The notes: generated by a model from the sequence alone, not told the origin. A stretch of DNA of 64,000 nt from Agrococcus jejuensis (GCF_007679035.1 NZ_VEFR01000001.1:744001-808000), one strand, 5' to 3'. Positions 42,449 through 51,799 are shown, counted from the stretch's first letter. Made by a program: numbers and translations.

Positions 42449-43372
42449 CTACGGCGCGACGACCTCGCGAGCGCGACGCCGCGGGCGGATGCGCGAGATC
42501 GTCACGCCGCCGAGGGCGAGGGCGCCGCCGAGGAGCGCGAGCAGCGTCGGCACCTCGCCGAGCACGAGCCAGGCGATGAGCGTCGCGAGCGCGGGCACGA
42601 CCAGCGTCGTGGCCGCGGCAGGGCCGGCGCCCGAGTGCTGCAGCACGTACGCCCAGGTCGAGAACGCGATGGCCGTCGAGCCGATGCCGAGCGCGAGCGC
42701 CGCCACGATCGCTCCCGTCGACGCCGTCTGCAGCTCGACGACCGCCTGCGGCGCGAACGGCAGCGTCGCCAGCAGCCCCGCCGCGCATCCCACCCACGTC
42801 GCCGCGACCGGCTCGACGGTGCGCAGCGCGACCTTCTGCGTGAGCACGCCCGCGGCGTAGAGCACGGCGGCGAGCAGCCCCAGCGCGATGCCGAGGCCGT
42901 CGATCGTGGGGGCGCCGCGCGAGCCGAGCGCGATGAGCACGACGCCCGCGAACGCCACGACCAGGCCGACGACGAGCGGCCGGGGGAAGCCCTCGCCGAA
43001 CGTGAACCCGGCGACGACGGCCACGAGGAGCGGTGCGACGTTCACGAGCATCGCCGCCGTGCCGGCGTCGAGGTGATGCTCGGCCCAGTTCAGCACGACC
43101 GTGTAGGCCGCGAACCAGAAGACGCCGTAGGCGACCACGAGCACGAGGCCGCGCCCTCGCGGGAAGGCGGGTCGCACGACCGCGGCGATGACGAGCAGCA
43201 CGGGCAGCGCCGACGCGAGGCGCACGAGCGCGAGCGGGCCGGGCGACAGCTCGTCGCCCACGGCACGGATCGCCACGAACGCGAACGCCCACAGCAGCAC
43301 CGTCACCGCCGCGGCGACGAGCACGAGCGGGCGACCGGCAGCGGAGGCCGAGGAGGAGGAGGGCGACGTCAC
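42449..43372 (-). CDS. EamA/DMT-superfamily transporter
   Basis: Ten-helix metabolite exporter of the drug/metabolite superfamily, about 307 residues. It has the duplicated EamA repeat: first copy with LWAFAFVAIRAVGDELSPGPLALVR and AAYTVVLNWAEHHLDAGTAAML (parts), second copy with LLAAVLYAAGVLTQKVALR and VVPALATLIAWLVLGEVPT. Substrate unknown, often amino acids or metabolites. I chose the GTG at 43370-43372; an ATG at 43411 would add 13 residues. It is 46 bases downstream of the SDR gene on the same strand and may share its transcript. Confidence 0.82.
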   Translation of the reverse strand: MTSPSSSSASAAGRPLVLVAAAVTVLLWAFAFVAIRAVGDELSPGPLALVRLASALPVLLVIAAVVRPAFPRGRGLVLVVAYGVFWFAAYTVVLNWAEHHLDAGTAAMLVNVAPLLVAVVAGFTFGEGFPRPLVVGLVVAFAGVVLIALGSRGAPTIDGLGIALGLLAAVLYAAGVLTQKVALRTVEPVAATWVGCAAGLLATLPFAPQAVVELQTASTGAIVAALALGIGSTAIAFSTWAYVLQHSGAGPAAATTLVVPALATLIAWLVLGEVPTLLALLGGALALGGVTISRIRPRRRAREVVAP

Positions 43373-43418
43373 CCGCTCATCGTCCCGCGCACCACCGACG
43401 CGCGCGGGCATCCACCCG

Positions 43419-44189
43419 TCAGGACTTGGCCTGCAGCGGCCCCCGGTGCACCATCCACGCGTGCGTCTGCGCGACGGGCTTGATGACGACCTCGTCGATC
43501 GAGACGTGGCCGGGCAGCGCGAGCGCGTCGGTCATGACCTGGGCGACGTCGTCGGCCGTCAGCGGATCCTGCACGCCCTCGTAGACGGCGTCGGCCTTCG
43601 CCTGGTCGCCCTCGAAGCGCACGAGCGAGAACTCCTCGGTGCGCACCATGCCTGGGCGCACCTCCATCACGCGGATGGGCTCGCCGTGCACCTCGAGGCG
43701 CAGCACGTCGACGAGGGCCTTCTCGGCCGCCTTCGCCGCGTTGTAGCCCGAGCCGCCGACGTAGGGCGTCGTCGCGGCGATCGACGTCACGACCTGGATG
43801 GAGGCGTACGTGCCGCCCGCGGTCGACGCGCGCAGCTGCGGCAGCAGCCCCGTCAGCACGCGCTTCGTCGACAGCACGTTCATGTCGAACATGCCCTGCC
43901 AGTCGTCGAGCGTCGTCGCCGGGATGGGCGCGGACCCGAGCGCGCCGCCCGCGACGTGCACGAGGCCGGTGGCGCCGAAGGCCGTCGCGGCCTCGACGAG
44001 GCGCGCGACGTCGTCGTCGCTCGTGAGGTCGGCGACGAGCGTCTCGCAGCCCGTCTCGGCGGCGAGCGTCGCGAGACGCTCCTCGCGGCGCGCGACGCCC
44101 AGCACGCGCCAGCCGCGCCGTGCCGCGTGCACGGCCACCGCCCGTCCGATGCCGCTCGATGCTCCCGTGACGACGATCCGCTGCTCCAT
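43419..44189 (-). CDS. Short-chain dehydrogenase/reductase
   Basis: SDR oxidoreductase of 256 residues. The Rossmann motif is VVTGASSGIGRAVA at the N-terminus. The catalytic tyrosine and lysine are in GGSGYNAAKAAEKALVDVL (YxxxK), with an upstream serine in VVTSIAATT and the conserved EVRPGMVRTE. It is of classical SDR length; VGATGLV and the C-terminal KPVAQTHAW are common in actinobacterial serine/3-hydroxy-acid dehydrogenase-like SDRs of the YdfG group. The substrate is a guess (3-hydroxy acids). TTGCAT lies 6 bases before the ATG. Divergent from the acyltransferase gene. Confidence 0.87.
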   Translation of the reverse strand: MEQRIVVTGASSGIGRAVAVHAARRGWRVLGVARREERLATLAAETGCETLVADLTSDDDVARLVEAATAFGATGLVHVAGGALGSAPIPATTLDDWQGMFDMNVLSTKRVLTGLLPQLRASTAGGTYASIQVVTSIAATTPYVGGSGYNAAKAAEKALVDVLRLEVHGEPIRVMEVRPGMVRTEEFSLVRFEGDQAKADAVYEGVQDPLTADDVAQVMTDALALPGHVSIDEVVIKPVAQTHAWMVHRGPLQAKS

Positions 44190-44255
44190 GACCCCATGCA
44201 ACCACGGCGTGGCAAGCGGTCGAGCCGACGTCGCGACCGCTGCCAGGATGACTGC

Positions 44256-45425
44256 GTGACCGACGCCGCCCCTGCGAAGCCCAAGCGACGCGTCCCCTAC
44301 TGGGACAACGCGAAGTGGCTCGCGATGATGCTCGTCGTCGTGGGGCACACGATCCAGCCGATCGCGCTCGACAACGACCTCGCGCTCGTGCCGTACCTCG
44401 TGATCTACGCGTTCCACATGCCGTTCTTCGGCGTCATCTCGGGCTACTTCACGACCGACAAGCCCGGGGCCAAGCAGTACGGCCGCGTCATCGGCGACCT
44501 GCTCGTGCCGTACCTCATCTTCGAGACCATCTGGTCGGTCATCGACTCGCTCGTCACGGGCACGCCGTCGTTCAACCCCGTGACGCCGTCGTGGACGCTG
44601 TGGTTCCTGCTGGCGCTCGCAGGCTTCCGCGTCGTGCTGCCCGTGCTCGCACGACTGCGCTGGCCGCTGCTGTGGACCGTGCTCCTCGCGATCGTCATCG
44701 GCTACTTCGACGACGTCGACCAGACCTTCTCGATGATGCGCGCGATCCAGATGCTGCCGTTCTTCGTGCTCGGCTGGGAGCTGCGCAGGCGCGACGTCAT
44801 GCGCGGCTGGTTCGACCGGTCGAGCGTCGTCGGCCCGCGCGTCGCCGCCGTCGCGGTGTTCGCGATCGTCGCGGCGGTCGTGGCGCTGCTGCCCGACCTG
44901 TGGCGCGAGCTCGCCATCCGCCACTGGCTGTTCCTCGACCGCGCGTACGCCGAGGTGCCCGAGATCGGCGACGGCGGCGTCGCCTGGTACTACGGCACCG
45001 TGCGCCTCGCGATCATGGCGGTCACGACGATCCTCATCGCCGCCGCGCTCGTCCTCGTGCCGCGCCGCCGGACGTTCTTCACGGCATGGGGCGCCGCGAC
45101 GATGTTCATCTACCTGCTGCACACGTTCGTGCTCTACTGGCCGCGCGAGTTCGACTGGCTGCGCGACGTGGCGAACGAGTGGTGGGCGCTGCCTGCGACG
45201 CTCGTCGCGGGCTTCGCCATCACGGTGCTGCTCTCGACGAAGCCGGTGCGCGTCGCGACGCGCTGGCTCGTCGAGCCGAACGTGCGGTGGCTCATGCGCA
45301 GGCGCGACAAGGACGACGAGGCGACGCGCACCGGCGCGATGCCGACGCAGCGCGCGGCAGCATCCGAGGCGACCGCAGCCCCAGCATCCGCCCCGACTGT
45401 GACGGATGGTGACGCGGCGCGTTGA
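44256..45425 (+). CDS. Acyltransferase-3/fucose 4-O-acetylase-like membrane protein
   Basis: A 389-residue membrane protein with about ten helices. YWDNAKWLAMMLVVVGHTIQP is the N-terminal active-site helix of NolL/fucose 4-O-acetylase-like proteins, and IYAFHMPFFGVISGYFT and PSWTLWFLLALAGFR are typical next segments. A 40-residue A/T/E-rich cytoplasmic tail ends the protein. The likely role is O-acetylation of a sugar or envelope polymer. The GTG at 44256 is chosen; CAGGAT lies 6 bases upstream. The likely metY promoter overlaps its 3' end. Confidence 0.8.
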   Translation: MTDAAPAKPKRRVPYWDNAKWLAMMLVVVGHTIQPIALDNDLALVPYLVIYAFHMPFFGVISGYFTTDKPGAKQYGRVIGDLLVPYLIFETIWSVIDSLVTGTPSFNPVTPSWTLWFLLALAGFRVVLPVLARLRWPLLWTVLLAIVIGYFDDVDQTFSMMRAIQMLPFFVLGWELRRRDVMRGWFDRSSVVGPRVAAVAVFAIVAAVVALLPDLWRELAIRHWLFLDRAYAEVPEIGDGGVAWYYGTVRLAIMAVTTILIAAALVLVPRRRTFFTAWGAATMFIYLLHTFVLYWPREFDWLRDVANEWWALPATLVAGFAITVLLSTKPVRVATRWLVEPNVRWLMRRRDKDDEATRTGAMPTQRAAASEATAAPASAPTVTDGDAAR

Positions 45426-45451
45426 GGCGCCGCGTGCACCATCCCTACGGT
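45422..45451 (+). promoter_or_regulatory. Predicted promoter of metY
   Basis: TTGAGG (45422-45427) and TACGGT (45446-45451) have an 18-base spacer. The start of transcription would be near 45458, leaving a leader of about 23 bases with a GGAGG ribosome site. No room exists for a SAM riboswitch. Confidence 0.5.
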
Positions 45452-45480
45452 CGAAGCACGACGGCACCGAGGAGGCAGCC

Positions 45481-46788
45481 ATGAGCGAGTGGGCATTCGA
45501 GACCAAGCAGGTCCACGCGGGCGCCCAGCCCGACCCGACGACCAACGCGCGCATCACGCCGATCTACCGCACGACGTCGTACGTCTTCAACTCCACCGAG
45601 CACGCTGCGAGCCTGTTCGGCCTGTCGGAGTTCGGCAACATCTACTCGCGCATCATGAACCCGACGCAGGACGTCGTCGAGCAGCGCGTCGCGGCGCTCG
45701 AGGGCGGCACGGCAGCGCTGCTCGTGTCGTCGGGCCAGGCCGCCGAGACGTTCGCGGTGCTGAACATCGCCCAGGCGGGCGACCACATCGTGTCGTCGAC
45801 GTCGATCTACGGCGGCACGTACAACCTCTTCAAGTACACGCTCGGCAAGCTCGGCATCGAGGTGACCTTCGTCGAGGACCAGGACGACCTCGACGAGTGG
45901 CACCGCGCCGTGCGCCCGAACACGAAGCTGTTCTTCGCCGAGACGATCGGCAACCCGCGCATCAACATCCTCGACATCGCCGGCGTCTCGTCGGTCGCGC
46001 ACGAGGCCGGCGTGCCGCTCATCGTCGACAACACGATCGCGACGCCCTACCTCATCCGTCCCCTCGAGCACGGTGCCGACATCGTCGTGCACTCGGCGAC
46101 GAAGTTCATCGGCGGCCACGGCGCCGTCATCGGCGGCGTCATCGTCGACGGCGGCCGCTTCAGGTGGTCGGAGTCCGACCGCTTCCCCGGTCTCACCGAG
46201 CCCGACCCCAGCTACCACGGCGCCGTCTTCGCGCAGGCGGTGGGCGACGAGATCGCCTACGTCATCAAGGCCCGCGTGCAGCTGCTGCGCGACATCGGCG
46301 CATCCATCTCGCCCGACTCCGCGTGGCAGATCCTGCAGGGTCTCGAGACCCTGAGCCTGCGCATCGAGCGCCACGTCGAGAACGCCGAGCGCATCGCCGT
46401 CTTCCTCGAGCAGCACCCGGCCGTCGCGAGCGTCAACTACGCGAGCCTCGACTCGAGCCCCTACAAGGGGGCCGCCGACCGCTACGCGCCGAAGGGCGTC
46501 GGCGCCGTGCTGTCGTTCGAGCTCGTCGGCGGCGTCGCCGCGGGCCGTGCGTTCGTCGAGTCGCTGCAGCTCTTCAGCCACCTCGCGAACATCGGCGACG
46601 TGCGCAGCCTCGTCATCCACCCCGCGTCGACGACGCACTCGCAGCTCACGCCCGAGCAGCAGCTCACGACGGGCGTCACGCCCGGCCTCGTGCGCCTGTC
46701 GGTGGGCATCGAGAACGTCGACGACCTGATCGCCGACCTCGCCGCCGGCCTCGAGGCCGTGCAGGCGACGAACCGCGCCGCCGCGTAG
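45481..46788 (+). CDS. metY: O-acetylhomoserine aminocarboxypropyltransferase (sulfhydrylase)
   Basis: PLP enzyme of 435 residues that makes homocysteine directly from O-acetylhomoserine and sulfide. Cys/Met-metabolism family features are QVHAGAQPDPTTNARITPIY at the start, SRIMNPTQDVVEQRVAALEGG, VSSGQAAETFAVL, VDNTIATPYLIRPLEHGAD and the PLP-lysine motif HSATKFIGGHG. The C-terminal HPASTTHSQL and GLVRLSVGIENVDDLIADL fit the MetY branch, which is longer than MetB. GGAGG lies about 7 bases before the ATG. A very strong hairpin begins 3 bases after the stop, so metX is expressed separately although it provides the substrate. Confidence 0.95.
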   Translation: MSEWAFETKQVHAGAQPDPTTNARITPIYRTTSYVFNSTEHAASLFGLSEFGNIYSRIMNPTQDVVEQRVAALEGGTAALLVSSGQAAETFAVLNIAQAGDHIVSSTSIYGGTYNLFKYTLGKLGIEVTFVEDQDDLDEWHRAVRPNTKLFFAETIGNPRINILDIAGVSSVAHEAGVPLIVDNTIATPYLIRPLEHGADIVVHSATKFIGGHGAVIGGVIVDGGRFRWSESDRFPGLTEPDPSYHGAVFAQAVGDEIAYVIKARVQLLRDIGASISPDSAWQILQGLETLSLRIERHVENAERIAVFLEQHPAVASVNYASLDSSPYKGAADRYAPKGVGAVLSFELVGGVAAGRAFVESLQLFSHLANIGDVRSLVIHPASTTHSQLTPEQQLTTGVTPGLVRLSVGIENVDDLIADLAAGLEAVQATNRAAA

Positions 46789-46791
46789 CGC

Positions 46792-46838
46792 CACGACGGA
46801 TGCCCCGGGCCCACGACGGGCTCGGGGCATCCGTCGTG
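46792..46838 (+). terminator. Strong hairpin terminator after metY
   Basis: Arms 46792-46807 and 46823-46838 are perfectly complementary over 16 bases, and an inner GCCC/GGGC extends the stem across a G-T pair to a 5-base loop. The hairpin starts 3 bases after the metY stop and should separate metY from metX. Confidence 0.85.
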
Positions 46839-46900
46839 CGCGCCGCCGACGCTCGTGAGGGATGTCGTAACACGCCCCCGCGACCGGGAAGGATGGATGC

Positions 46901-48097
46901 ATGGACTGGCAGCTGAGCGACGACGTGCAGCCGTCGGCCCGCGTCCCCGCGCATCTGCTGCTCGATCCCACGCCCGTGCCCGTCACCGGCGCGTGGCGGC
47001 CGGGCGACGACCCCGGCGAGCGCCGGTTCGCACGCATCGGCGACCTCACGACCGAGCACGGCGCGACCATCCCGTCGACGGTCGTCGCCTACGAGACGTG
47101 GGGCAGCCTCAACGAGGCGCGCGACAACGCGATCCTCGTCAACCACGCGCTCACGGGCGACAGCCACGTCGTCGGCGCCGCAGGCCCCGGCCATGCGACG
47201 AGCGGCTGGTGGGCGGGCGTCGTCGGCGCCGGCCTGCCGCTCGACACCGATCGCTGGTTCGTCGTGGCCCCGAACATGCTCGGCGGCTGCCAGGGCTCCT
47301 CGGGACCGGCGACGATCGGTCCCGACGGTCGCGAGCTCGGCTCGCGCTTCCCCCGGGTCACGATCCGCGACCAGGTGGAGGCGCAGCGCCGCCTCGCCGA
47401 CCACCTCGGCATCGACCGCTGGCACGCCGTCGTCGGCGGCTCGATGGGCGGCATGCACGTGCTCGAATGGGCGGTGACGCATCCCGAGCGCCTGGGGAAG
47501 GCCGCGGTGCTCGCTGCGCCGCCGATCTCGAGCGCCGACCAGATCGCGCTGAACGGCCTGCAGCTCGAGGCCGTGCAGGCCGACCCCCACTGGCTCGGCG
47601 GCGACTTCTACGACCAGCCCGACGGCCAGGGCCCGCACAAGGGCCTCGCGCTCGCGCGCCGCATGGCGATGGTGAACTACCGCTCCCCCGACGAGCTCAA
47701 TCGCCGCTTCGGCCGCGGCTGGCAGTCGTCGGTCGACCCCGACCACGGGGGTCGCTACCAGGTGGAGTCGTACCTCGACGTGCACGGCAACCGCTTCACG
47801 CGCCGCTTCGACGCGGGCAGCTACGTGCGGCTCGTGCTCGCGATGTCGTCGCACGACCTCGGTCGCGGCCGCGGCGGCGTCGAGGCTGCGCTCGCCCGCA
47901 TCACGGCGGAGACGCTCGTGGTCGGCATCGACTCCGACCGCCTCTTCCCCGTCGCCGACCAGCAGCGCATCGCCGCCGGGCTCTCGGCGTCGGTGTCCGG
48001 CGCATCGCCGGTCGTGCTCGAGAGCGAGTTCGGCCACGACGGCTTCCTCATCGAGACGGATGCCGTGGGCGCGCTGCTGCGAGCGCTCGTCGGCTGA
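46901..48097 (+). CDS. metX: Homoserine O-acetyltransferase
   Basis: Alpha/beta-hydrolase acetyltransferase of 398 residues that activates homoserine for methionine synthesis. The nucleophile is S181 in VVGGSMGGMHVLEW; the aspartate lies in VVGIDSDRLFP and the histidine in SEFGHDGFL. Substrate-binding segments are ILVNHALTGDSHV, RWFVVAPNMLGGCQGSSGP and NYRSPDELNRRFGR. MetX proteins of Actinobacteria use acetyl-CoA. It supplies O-acetylhomoserine to MetY next door but has its own start region after the metY terminator. A repeat element fills the space after it. Confidence 0.95.
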   Translation: MDWQLSDDVQPSARVPAHLLLDPTPVPVTGAWRPGDDPGERRFARIGDLTTEHGATIPSTVVAYETWGSLNEARDNAILVNHALTGDSHVVGAAGPGHATSGWWAGVVGAGLPLDTDRWFVVAPNMLGGCQGSSGPATIGPDGRELGSRFPRVTIRDQVEAQRRLADHLGIDRWHAVVGGSMGGMHVLEWAVTHPERLGKAAVLAAPPISSADQIALNGLQLEAVQADPHWLGGDFYDQPDGQGPHKGLALARRMAMVNYRSPDELNRRFGRGWQSSVDPDHGGRYQVESYLDVHGNRFTRRFDAGSYVRLVLAMSSHDLGRGRGGVEAALARITAETLVVGIDSDRLFPVADQQRIAAGLSASVSGASPVVLESEFGHDGFLIETDAVGALLRALVG

Positions 48098-48105
48098 CGC
48101 GCCCA

Positions 48106-48265
48106 CCAGCTGGTCGAGGAGCGCGCGAGCCCGTGGGCGAGCACGCGTCACGAGACCACGCGACCGCCGCTCCTGCTCGGCCGCGCGCACGGCCGCGTCG
48201 AGCGAGCAGGTCACGTGGCCTCGTGACGGCTGCAGCCTTCGGCTGCGGCCTCCTCGACCAGCTGG
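48106..48265. repeat. Composite inverted-repeat intergenic element
   Basis: Outer arms (48106-48121 and 48250-48265) are a perfect 16-base inverted repeat containing the sequence CCAGCTGGTCGAGGAG. Inside are a second pair (48147-48165 with 48209-48227, 17 of 19 complementary), a third (48172-48179 with 48203-48210) and a small GCAGCC-ttc-GGCTGC hairpin. The whole gap between two convergent genes is one large cruciform-like structure. The arm sequence resembles palindromic intergenic repeats I recall in many actinobacterial genomes (a version of TGGTCGAGGAGC...GAGACC). It may act as a bidirectional terminator or a mobile palindrome. Confidence 0.7.
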
Positions 48266-48267
48266 GG

Positions 48268-49413
48268 TCAGCGAGCCGGCGCGACCTGCCGCGGCAGGCG
48301 CACCAGGCGCCACGCGGCGAGCGCGAGCAGCACGACGTAGCCCGCGTTGCGCAGCGTGAGCACGAGCAGCCCGATCGCCTCCTGCCCCACGACCTCGCCG
48401 TAGAGCCACGGGTAGCAGAGCTGCGTGAGGCCGCACAGCACGACGATGACGGCCACGCCCTCCCACGCGCGGATGCCGACGAGCAGCAGGGCGGGTGCGA
48501 TGAGCCAGATGGCGAACTGCGGCGAGCCGACGGGGTTCGTCACGATGAGCGCGGCGACCATCGCGGTCGCGAGCCACGCGCCCGCCGCGTCGCGATCGAC
48601 GCCGCGGCGCACCGCGAGCACGCCGAGCGCCGCGACGAGCAGCGTCACGACGACGAGCACGGGGGTCGCGACGGCTGCGACGGCATCCGCCGCCTCGGTC
48701 TGCAGCTCGTACGTCAGCTGCACGTCGTCGTAGCCGAGCGGTGCGCCCGCCCAGTGGAACGGCGTCGCGAGCACGGCCTCAATCTGCAGGCCGCGCTCGC
48801 CCTGCCACGTGAGGAACGACAGCACGTTGCCGCCCGAGCCCAGCGCGAGCGCCGTGAGCATGACGACGGCGGTCACGCCCGCACCGACGGCGAGCGTCAC
48901 GAGACGGCCCGGGCGCACGACGAGCTGCGCGATCCACAGCACGCCGGGCCAGATCTTCGTCCACGCGCCGACGGTGAACGCCAGCGCGGCGAGCGCGTGC
49001 CTGCCCGACCACGTCGCGACGACGCCCGCGATCGCGATCGGCATCGTGATCGAGTCGATGCGGCCGACGACGATGGGACCGAGCAGCGCCATGAGCGCGA
49101 GCCACGTCCACGCAGGCGCCACGCCCCTCGGATGCCGCAGCAGCAGCCAGAATGCGATGCCGTCGAGCACCGTCACGACGACGAGCCACGTGCCCGGCAG
49201 GGCTGCGGCGCCGGCGACCGCCGACGCCGCGATCGGCAGCCACGCGAGGATCGGGTACACCCACGGCTCGTCGATGCCCACGACGTCGCCCTGCTCGGCA
49301 CGCCACACCCACCAGGGGTAGACGCCGCGCACGTCGCCGAACGCCGTCGACACCTCCGGGTGGTTCAAGGCCGCGACGAGGCCGTGGACCGCCATGAAGG
49401 CGGCCCACAGCAT
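48268..49413 (-). CDS. GT87/DUF2029-type membrane glycosyltransferase
   Basis: A polytopic membrane protein of 381 residues with about ten to eleven helices. It resembles the DUF2029/GT87 family (polyprenol-phosphate-mannose-dependent mannosyltransferases): an early acidic residue in the first loop, WVYPILAWLP, GRIDSITMPIAIAGV, AFTVGAWTKIWPGVLW and TNPVGSPQFAIWLIAPALLL. The family adds mannose to lipoglycans outside the membrane. The start is not certain: the ATG at 49411-49413 is the first good codon after the upstream stop, 29 bases away. It is last in a unit with the two CNNM/CBS genes. Confidence 0.8.
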   Translation of the reverse strand: MLWAAFMAVHGLVAALNHPEVSTAFGDVRGVYPWWVWRAEQGDVVGIDEPWVYPILAWLPIAASAVAGAAALPGTWLVVVTVLDGIAFWLLLRHPRGVAPAWTWLALMALLGPIVVGRIDSITMPIAIAGVVATWSGRHALAALAFTVGAWTKIWPGVLWIAQLVVRPGRLVTLAVGAGVTAVVMLTALALGSGGNVLSFLTWQGERGLQIEAVLATPFHWAGAPLGYDDVQLTYELQTEAADAVAAVATPVLVVVTLLVAALGVLAVRRGVDRDAAGAWLATAMVAALIVTNPVGSPQFAIWLIAPALLLVGIRAWEGVAVIVVLCGLTQLCYPWLYGEVVGQEAIGLLVLTLRNAGYVVLLALAAWRLVRLPRQVAPAR

Positions 49414-49442
49414 CCAGGGCGAGCGCAGCGGCGCGCGGACGG

Positions 49443-50480
49443 TCAGCTCAACCGCCTCGTGGCGTCGCGGACCTCGCCGACGAGCTCCTCGATGCAGTCC
49501 TCGAGGAACAGCACGCCCGTCGTCGCGCCCGACTGGTCGAACGCGCGCGCGACGTGGCTGCCCGACGAGCGCATCCGCTGGATCGCATCCTCGAGCTCGC
49601 CGCCCGCGTAGAGCGATGCGAGCTGGCGGATGCGCTTCGCGGGGATCTGCGCCTCGGGGTCGTCGGTCGTCAGCACGTCCTTGAGGTGGATGTAGCCGGT
49701 CGGCTCGCCCGCCTCGTCGACGATGACGTAGCGCGAGAAGCCGTGCTCGCGCACCGCCGCCTCCACGTCGTCGGTCGTCGCCTCGTCGCTGAGCGTCACG
49801 AGCCCGTCGAGCGGGATCGCGACGTCGCCGACGGTGCGCTCGGTGAACTCGAACATCTTCGAGATCGCGCCCGTCGGGTCGACGAGCAGCCCCTCGCGCT
49901 TCGACGTCTCGACGATCGTCTCGACCTCGTCGAGGGTGAACGCGCTCGCCGCCTCGTCCTTCGGCTCGACGCGGAACAGTCGCAGGATGTGGTTCGCGAT
50001 CCAGTTCATCACCCAGATGACGGGCTTGAAGACGCGCGAGATGAGCACGAGCGGCGGCGCGAGCAGCAGCACGGCCGCCGTCGGCAGCGTGAACGCGGCG
50101 TTCTTCGGCACCATCTCGCCGAACACGACGTGCAGGTACGTGACGATGAGGATCGCGAGGCCCAGCGCGATGCCGTCGACGGCGATCTCGGGCAGGCCGA
50201 CGGCGCCGAGCGGCACGGCGAGCAGGTGGTGGATCGCCGGCTCGCTCACGAGCAGGATGAGCAGCGAGCACACCGTGATGCCCAGCTGGCACATCGCCAG
50301 CATGAGCGAGACGTGCTCCATCGCCCACAGCGCCATCTTCGCGGCGCGCGAGCCGCGCTCGGCCCGCGGCTCGACCTGCGAGCGCTTCGCGGAGATGACG
50401 GCGAACTCGGCGCCGACGAAGAACGCGTTGACGACGAGCAGCACCACGAGCCAGATCAGGCCCACCCAGTCGGAGCTCAT
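49443..50480 (-). CDS. CNNM/HlyC-type membrane protein with CBS pair (lacks CorC domain)
   Basis: A 345-residue protein of the CNNM/CorB family. The DUF21 membrane domain (about 1-200) has three to four helices with NAFFVGAEFAVISAKRSQVEPR and VTYLHVVFGEMVPKNAAF, and is followed by a CBS pair (about 205-345). The C-terminal CorC_HlyC domain seen in its neighbour is absent. Such proteins export or regulate Mg2+ or other divalent ions, with CBS domains sensing ATP-Mg. The start overlaps the upstream gene by ATGA (50477-50480), so the pair is translated together and may form a heterodimer. Confidence 0.88.
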   Translation of the reverse strand: MSSDWVGLIWLVVLLVVNAFFVGAEFAVISAKRSQVEPRAERGSRAAKMALWAMEHVSLMLAMCQLGITVCSLLILLVSEPAIHHLLAVPLGAVGLPEIAVDGIALGLAILIVTYLHVVFGEMVPKNAAFTLPTAAVLLLAPPLVLISRVFKPVIWVMNWIANHILRLFRVEPKDEAASAFTLDEVETIVETSKREGLLVDPTGAISKMFEFTERTVGDVAIPLDGLVTLSDEATTDDVEAAVREHGFSRYVIVDEAGEPTGYIHLKDVLTTDDPEAQIPAKRIRQLASLYAGGELEDAIQRMRSSGSHVARAFDQSGATTGVLFLEDCIEELVGEVRDATRRLS

Positions 50481-51799
50481 CGGGCCACCTCCTCGGACTC
50501 GGTCCGCACGACGTAGCGGATGCGGTCGATCCGTCGGCCGTCGAGGCGCTCGACGCGCAGCACGCCGCCGTCGATCGCGACCTCGTCGCCGACGACGGGC
50601 AGGCGGCCGAGCTCGGCGACGACGTAGCCGGCGACCGTCTCGTACGGGCCGTCGTCGGGGATCTCGACCGCGGCGCGCTCGCGCAGCTCGTCGGGTCGCA
50701 GCAGGCCGGGGAACGCGACCCATCCGGGCGCGCGCACGATCTCGGGCCGCAGTCGGTCGTGCTCGTCGCTCACCTCGCCGACCATCTCCTCGACGAGGTC
50801 CTCGAGCGTCGCGAGGCCGGCGGTGCCGCCGTACTCGTCGACGACGATCGCCATCTGGTAGCCGCGCTCCTTGAGGTCGGCGAGCAGCTGCGGCAGGCCG
50901 ACGGTCTCGGGCACGCGGTGCGGCTCCTCGGCGATCGCGAGCACGGGCACGTCGGCGCGGCGGTCGCGCGGCACCGAGACGGCCTGCTTGACGTGGGCGA
51001 TGCCGACGACGCGGTCGAGGTCGTCGTCGATGACGGGGAAGCGCGACAGGCCGGTCGTGCGCGAGAGCTCGAGCACGTCGGCGACCGTGCGCTCGCGGTC
51101 GATGGCCTCGACGCGCGGGCGGGGCGTCATGACGTCGCCTGCCGTGAGCTCCGAGAAGCGCAGCGTGCGCGAGAGCAGCGTCGCCTGGTCGGCGTCGAGC
51201 AGGCCCTCCATGGCCGAGCGGCGCACGAGCGACGACAGCTCGTCGGCGGTGCGGGCGCCCGAGAGCTCCTCCTTCGGCTCGATGCCGATGGAGCGCAGGA
51301 TGCCGTTGGCCGAGCCGTTGAGCAGCAGCACGGCGGGCTTCATGACGAACGTGAAGGCCCGCTGGAACGGCGTGACGATCTTCGCGGTCCGCAGCGGCAC
51401 CGCGAGGGCGAAGTTCTTGGGCACGAGCTCGCCGACGATCATCGACAGGAGCGTCGCGATGACGATGGCGATGGCGAGCGAGATGCCGGGCGCGATCTCG
51501 TCGGGGATCCCCCAGCCCTCGAGCACGGGCGCGAGGAGGTGCGAGATCGCCGGCTCCATCGTGTAGCCCGTGAGGAGCGTCGTGAGGGTGATGCCGAGCT
51601 GCGCGCTCGAGAGGTGGGTCGACGTCTGCTTGAGGGCCGCGATGACGCCGGGGTGGCTGCCCTCGCCGCGCTCCTGCTGCGCCTCGAGCTCGGAGCGGTC
51701 GAGGTTCACGAGCGAGAACTCGCTGGCGACGAAGTACCCGGTGCCGACCGTGAGCACGACGCCGATCAGGATGAAGAGCCAGGGCAGCTGCTCGATCAT
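50477..51799 (-). CDS. CNNM/CorC-family membrane protein with DUF21, CBS and CorC_HlyC domains
   Basis: A 440-residue full-length member of the family. The DUF21 domain (about 1-195) contains [19 protein letters not shown] and [15 protein letters not shown]; a CBS pair (about 210-340) contains [13 protein letters not shown] and GLSRFPVID and [23 protein letters not shown]; the C-terminal CorC_HlyC domain (about 350-430) contains [21 protein letters not shown]. It probably pairs with the next gene in magnesium or divalent-ion efflux. TACGAT at 51916-51921 may be the -10, which leaves a leader of about 110 bases with room for structure. Confidence 0.9.
   Translation of the reverse strand: MIEQLPWLFILIGVVLTVGTGYFVASEFSLVNLDRSELEAQQERGEGSHPGVIAALKQTSTHLSSAQLGITLTTLLTGYTMEPAISHLLAPVLEGWGIPDEIAPGISLAIAIVIATLLSMIVGELVPKNFALAVPLRTAKIVTPFQRAFTFVMKPAVLLLNGSANGILRSIGIEPKEELSGARTADELSSLVRRSAMEGLLDADQATLLSRTLRFSELTAGDVMTPRPRVEAIDRERTVADVLELSRTTGLSRFPVIDDDLDRVVGIAHVKQAVSVPRDRRADVPVLAIAEEPHRVPETVGLPQLLADLKERGYQMAIVVDEYGGTAGLATLEDLVEEMVGEVSDEHDRLRPEIVRAPGWVAFPGLLRPDELRERAAVEIPDDGPYETVAGYVVAELGRLPVVGDEVAIDGGVLRVERLDGRRIDRIRYVVRTESEEVAR

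Noticed and set aside
45426..45480. Possible SAM riboswitch before metY
   Set aside because: Only 55 bases separate metY from the preceding gene; this is too short for any SAM aptamer, and no conserved motif is present.
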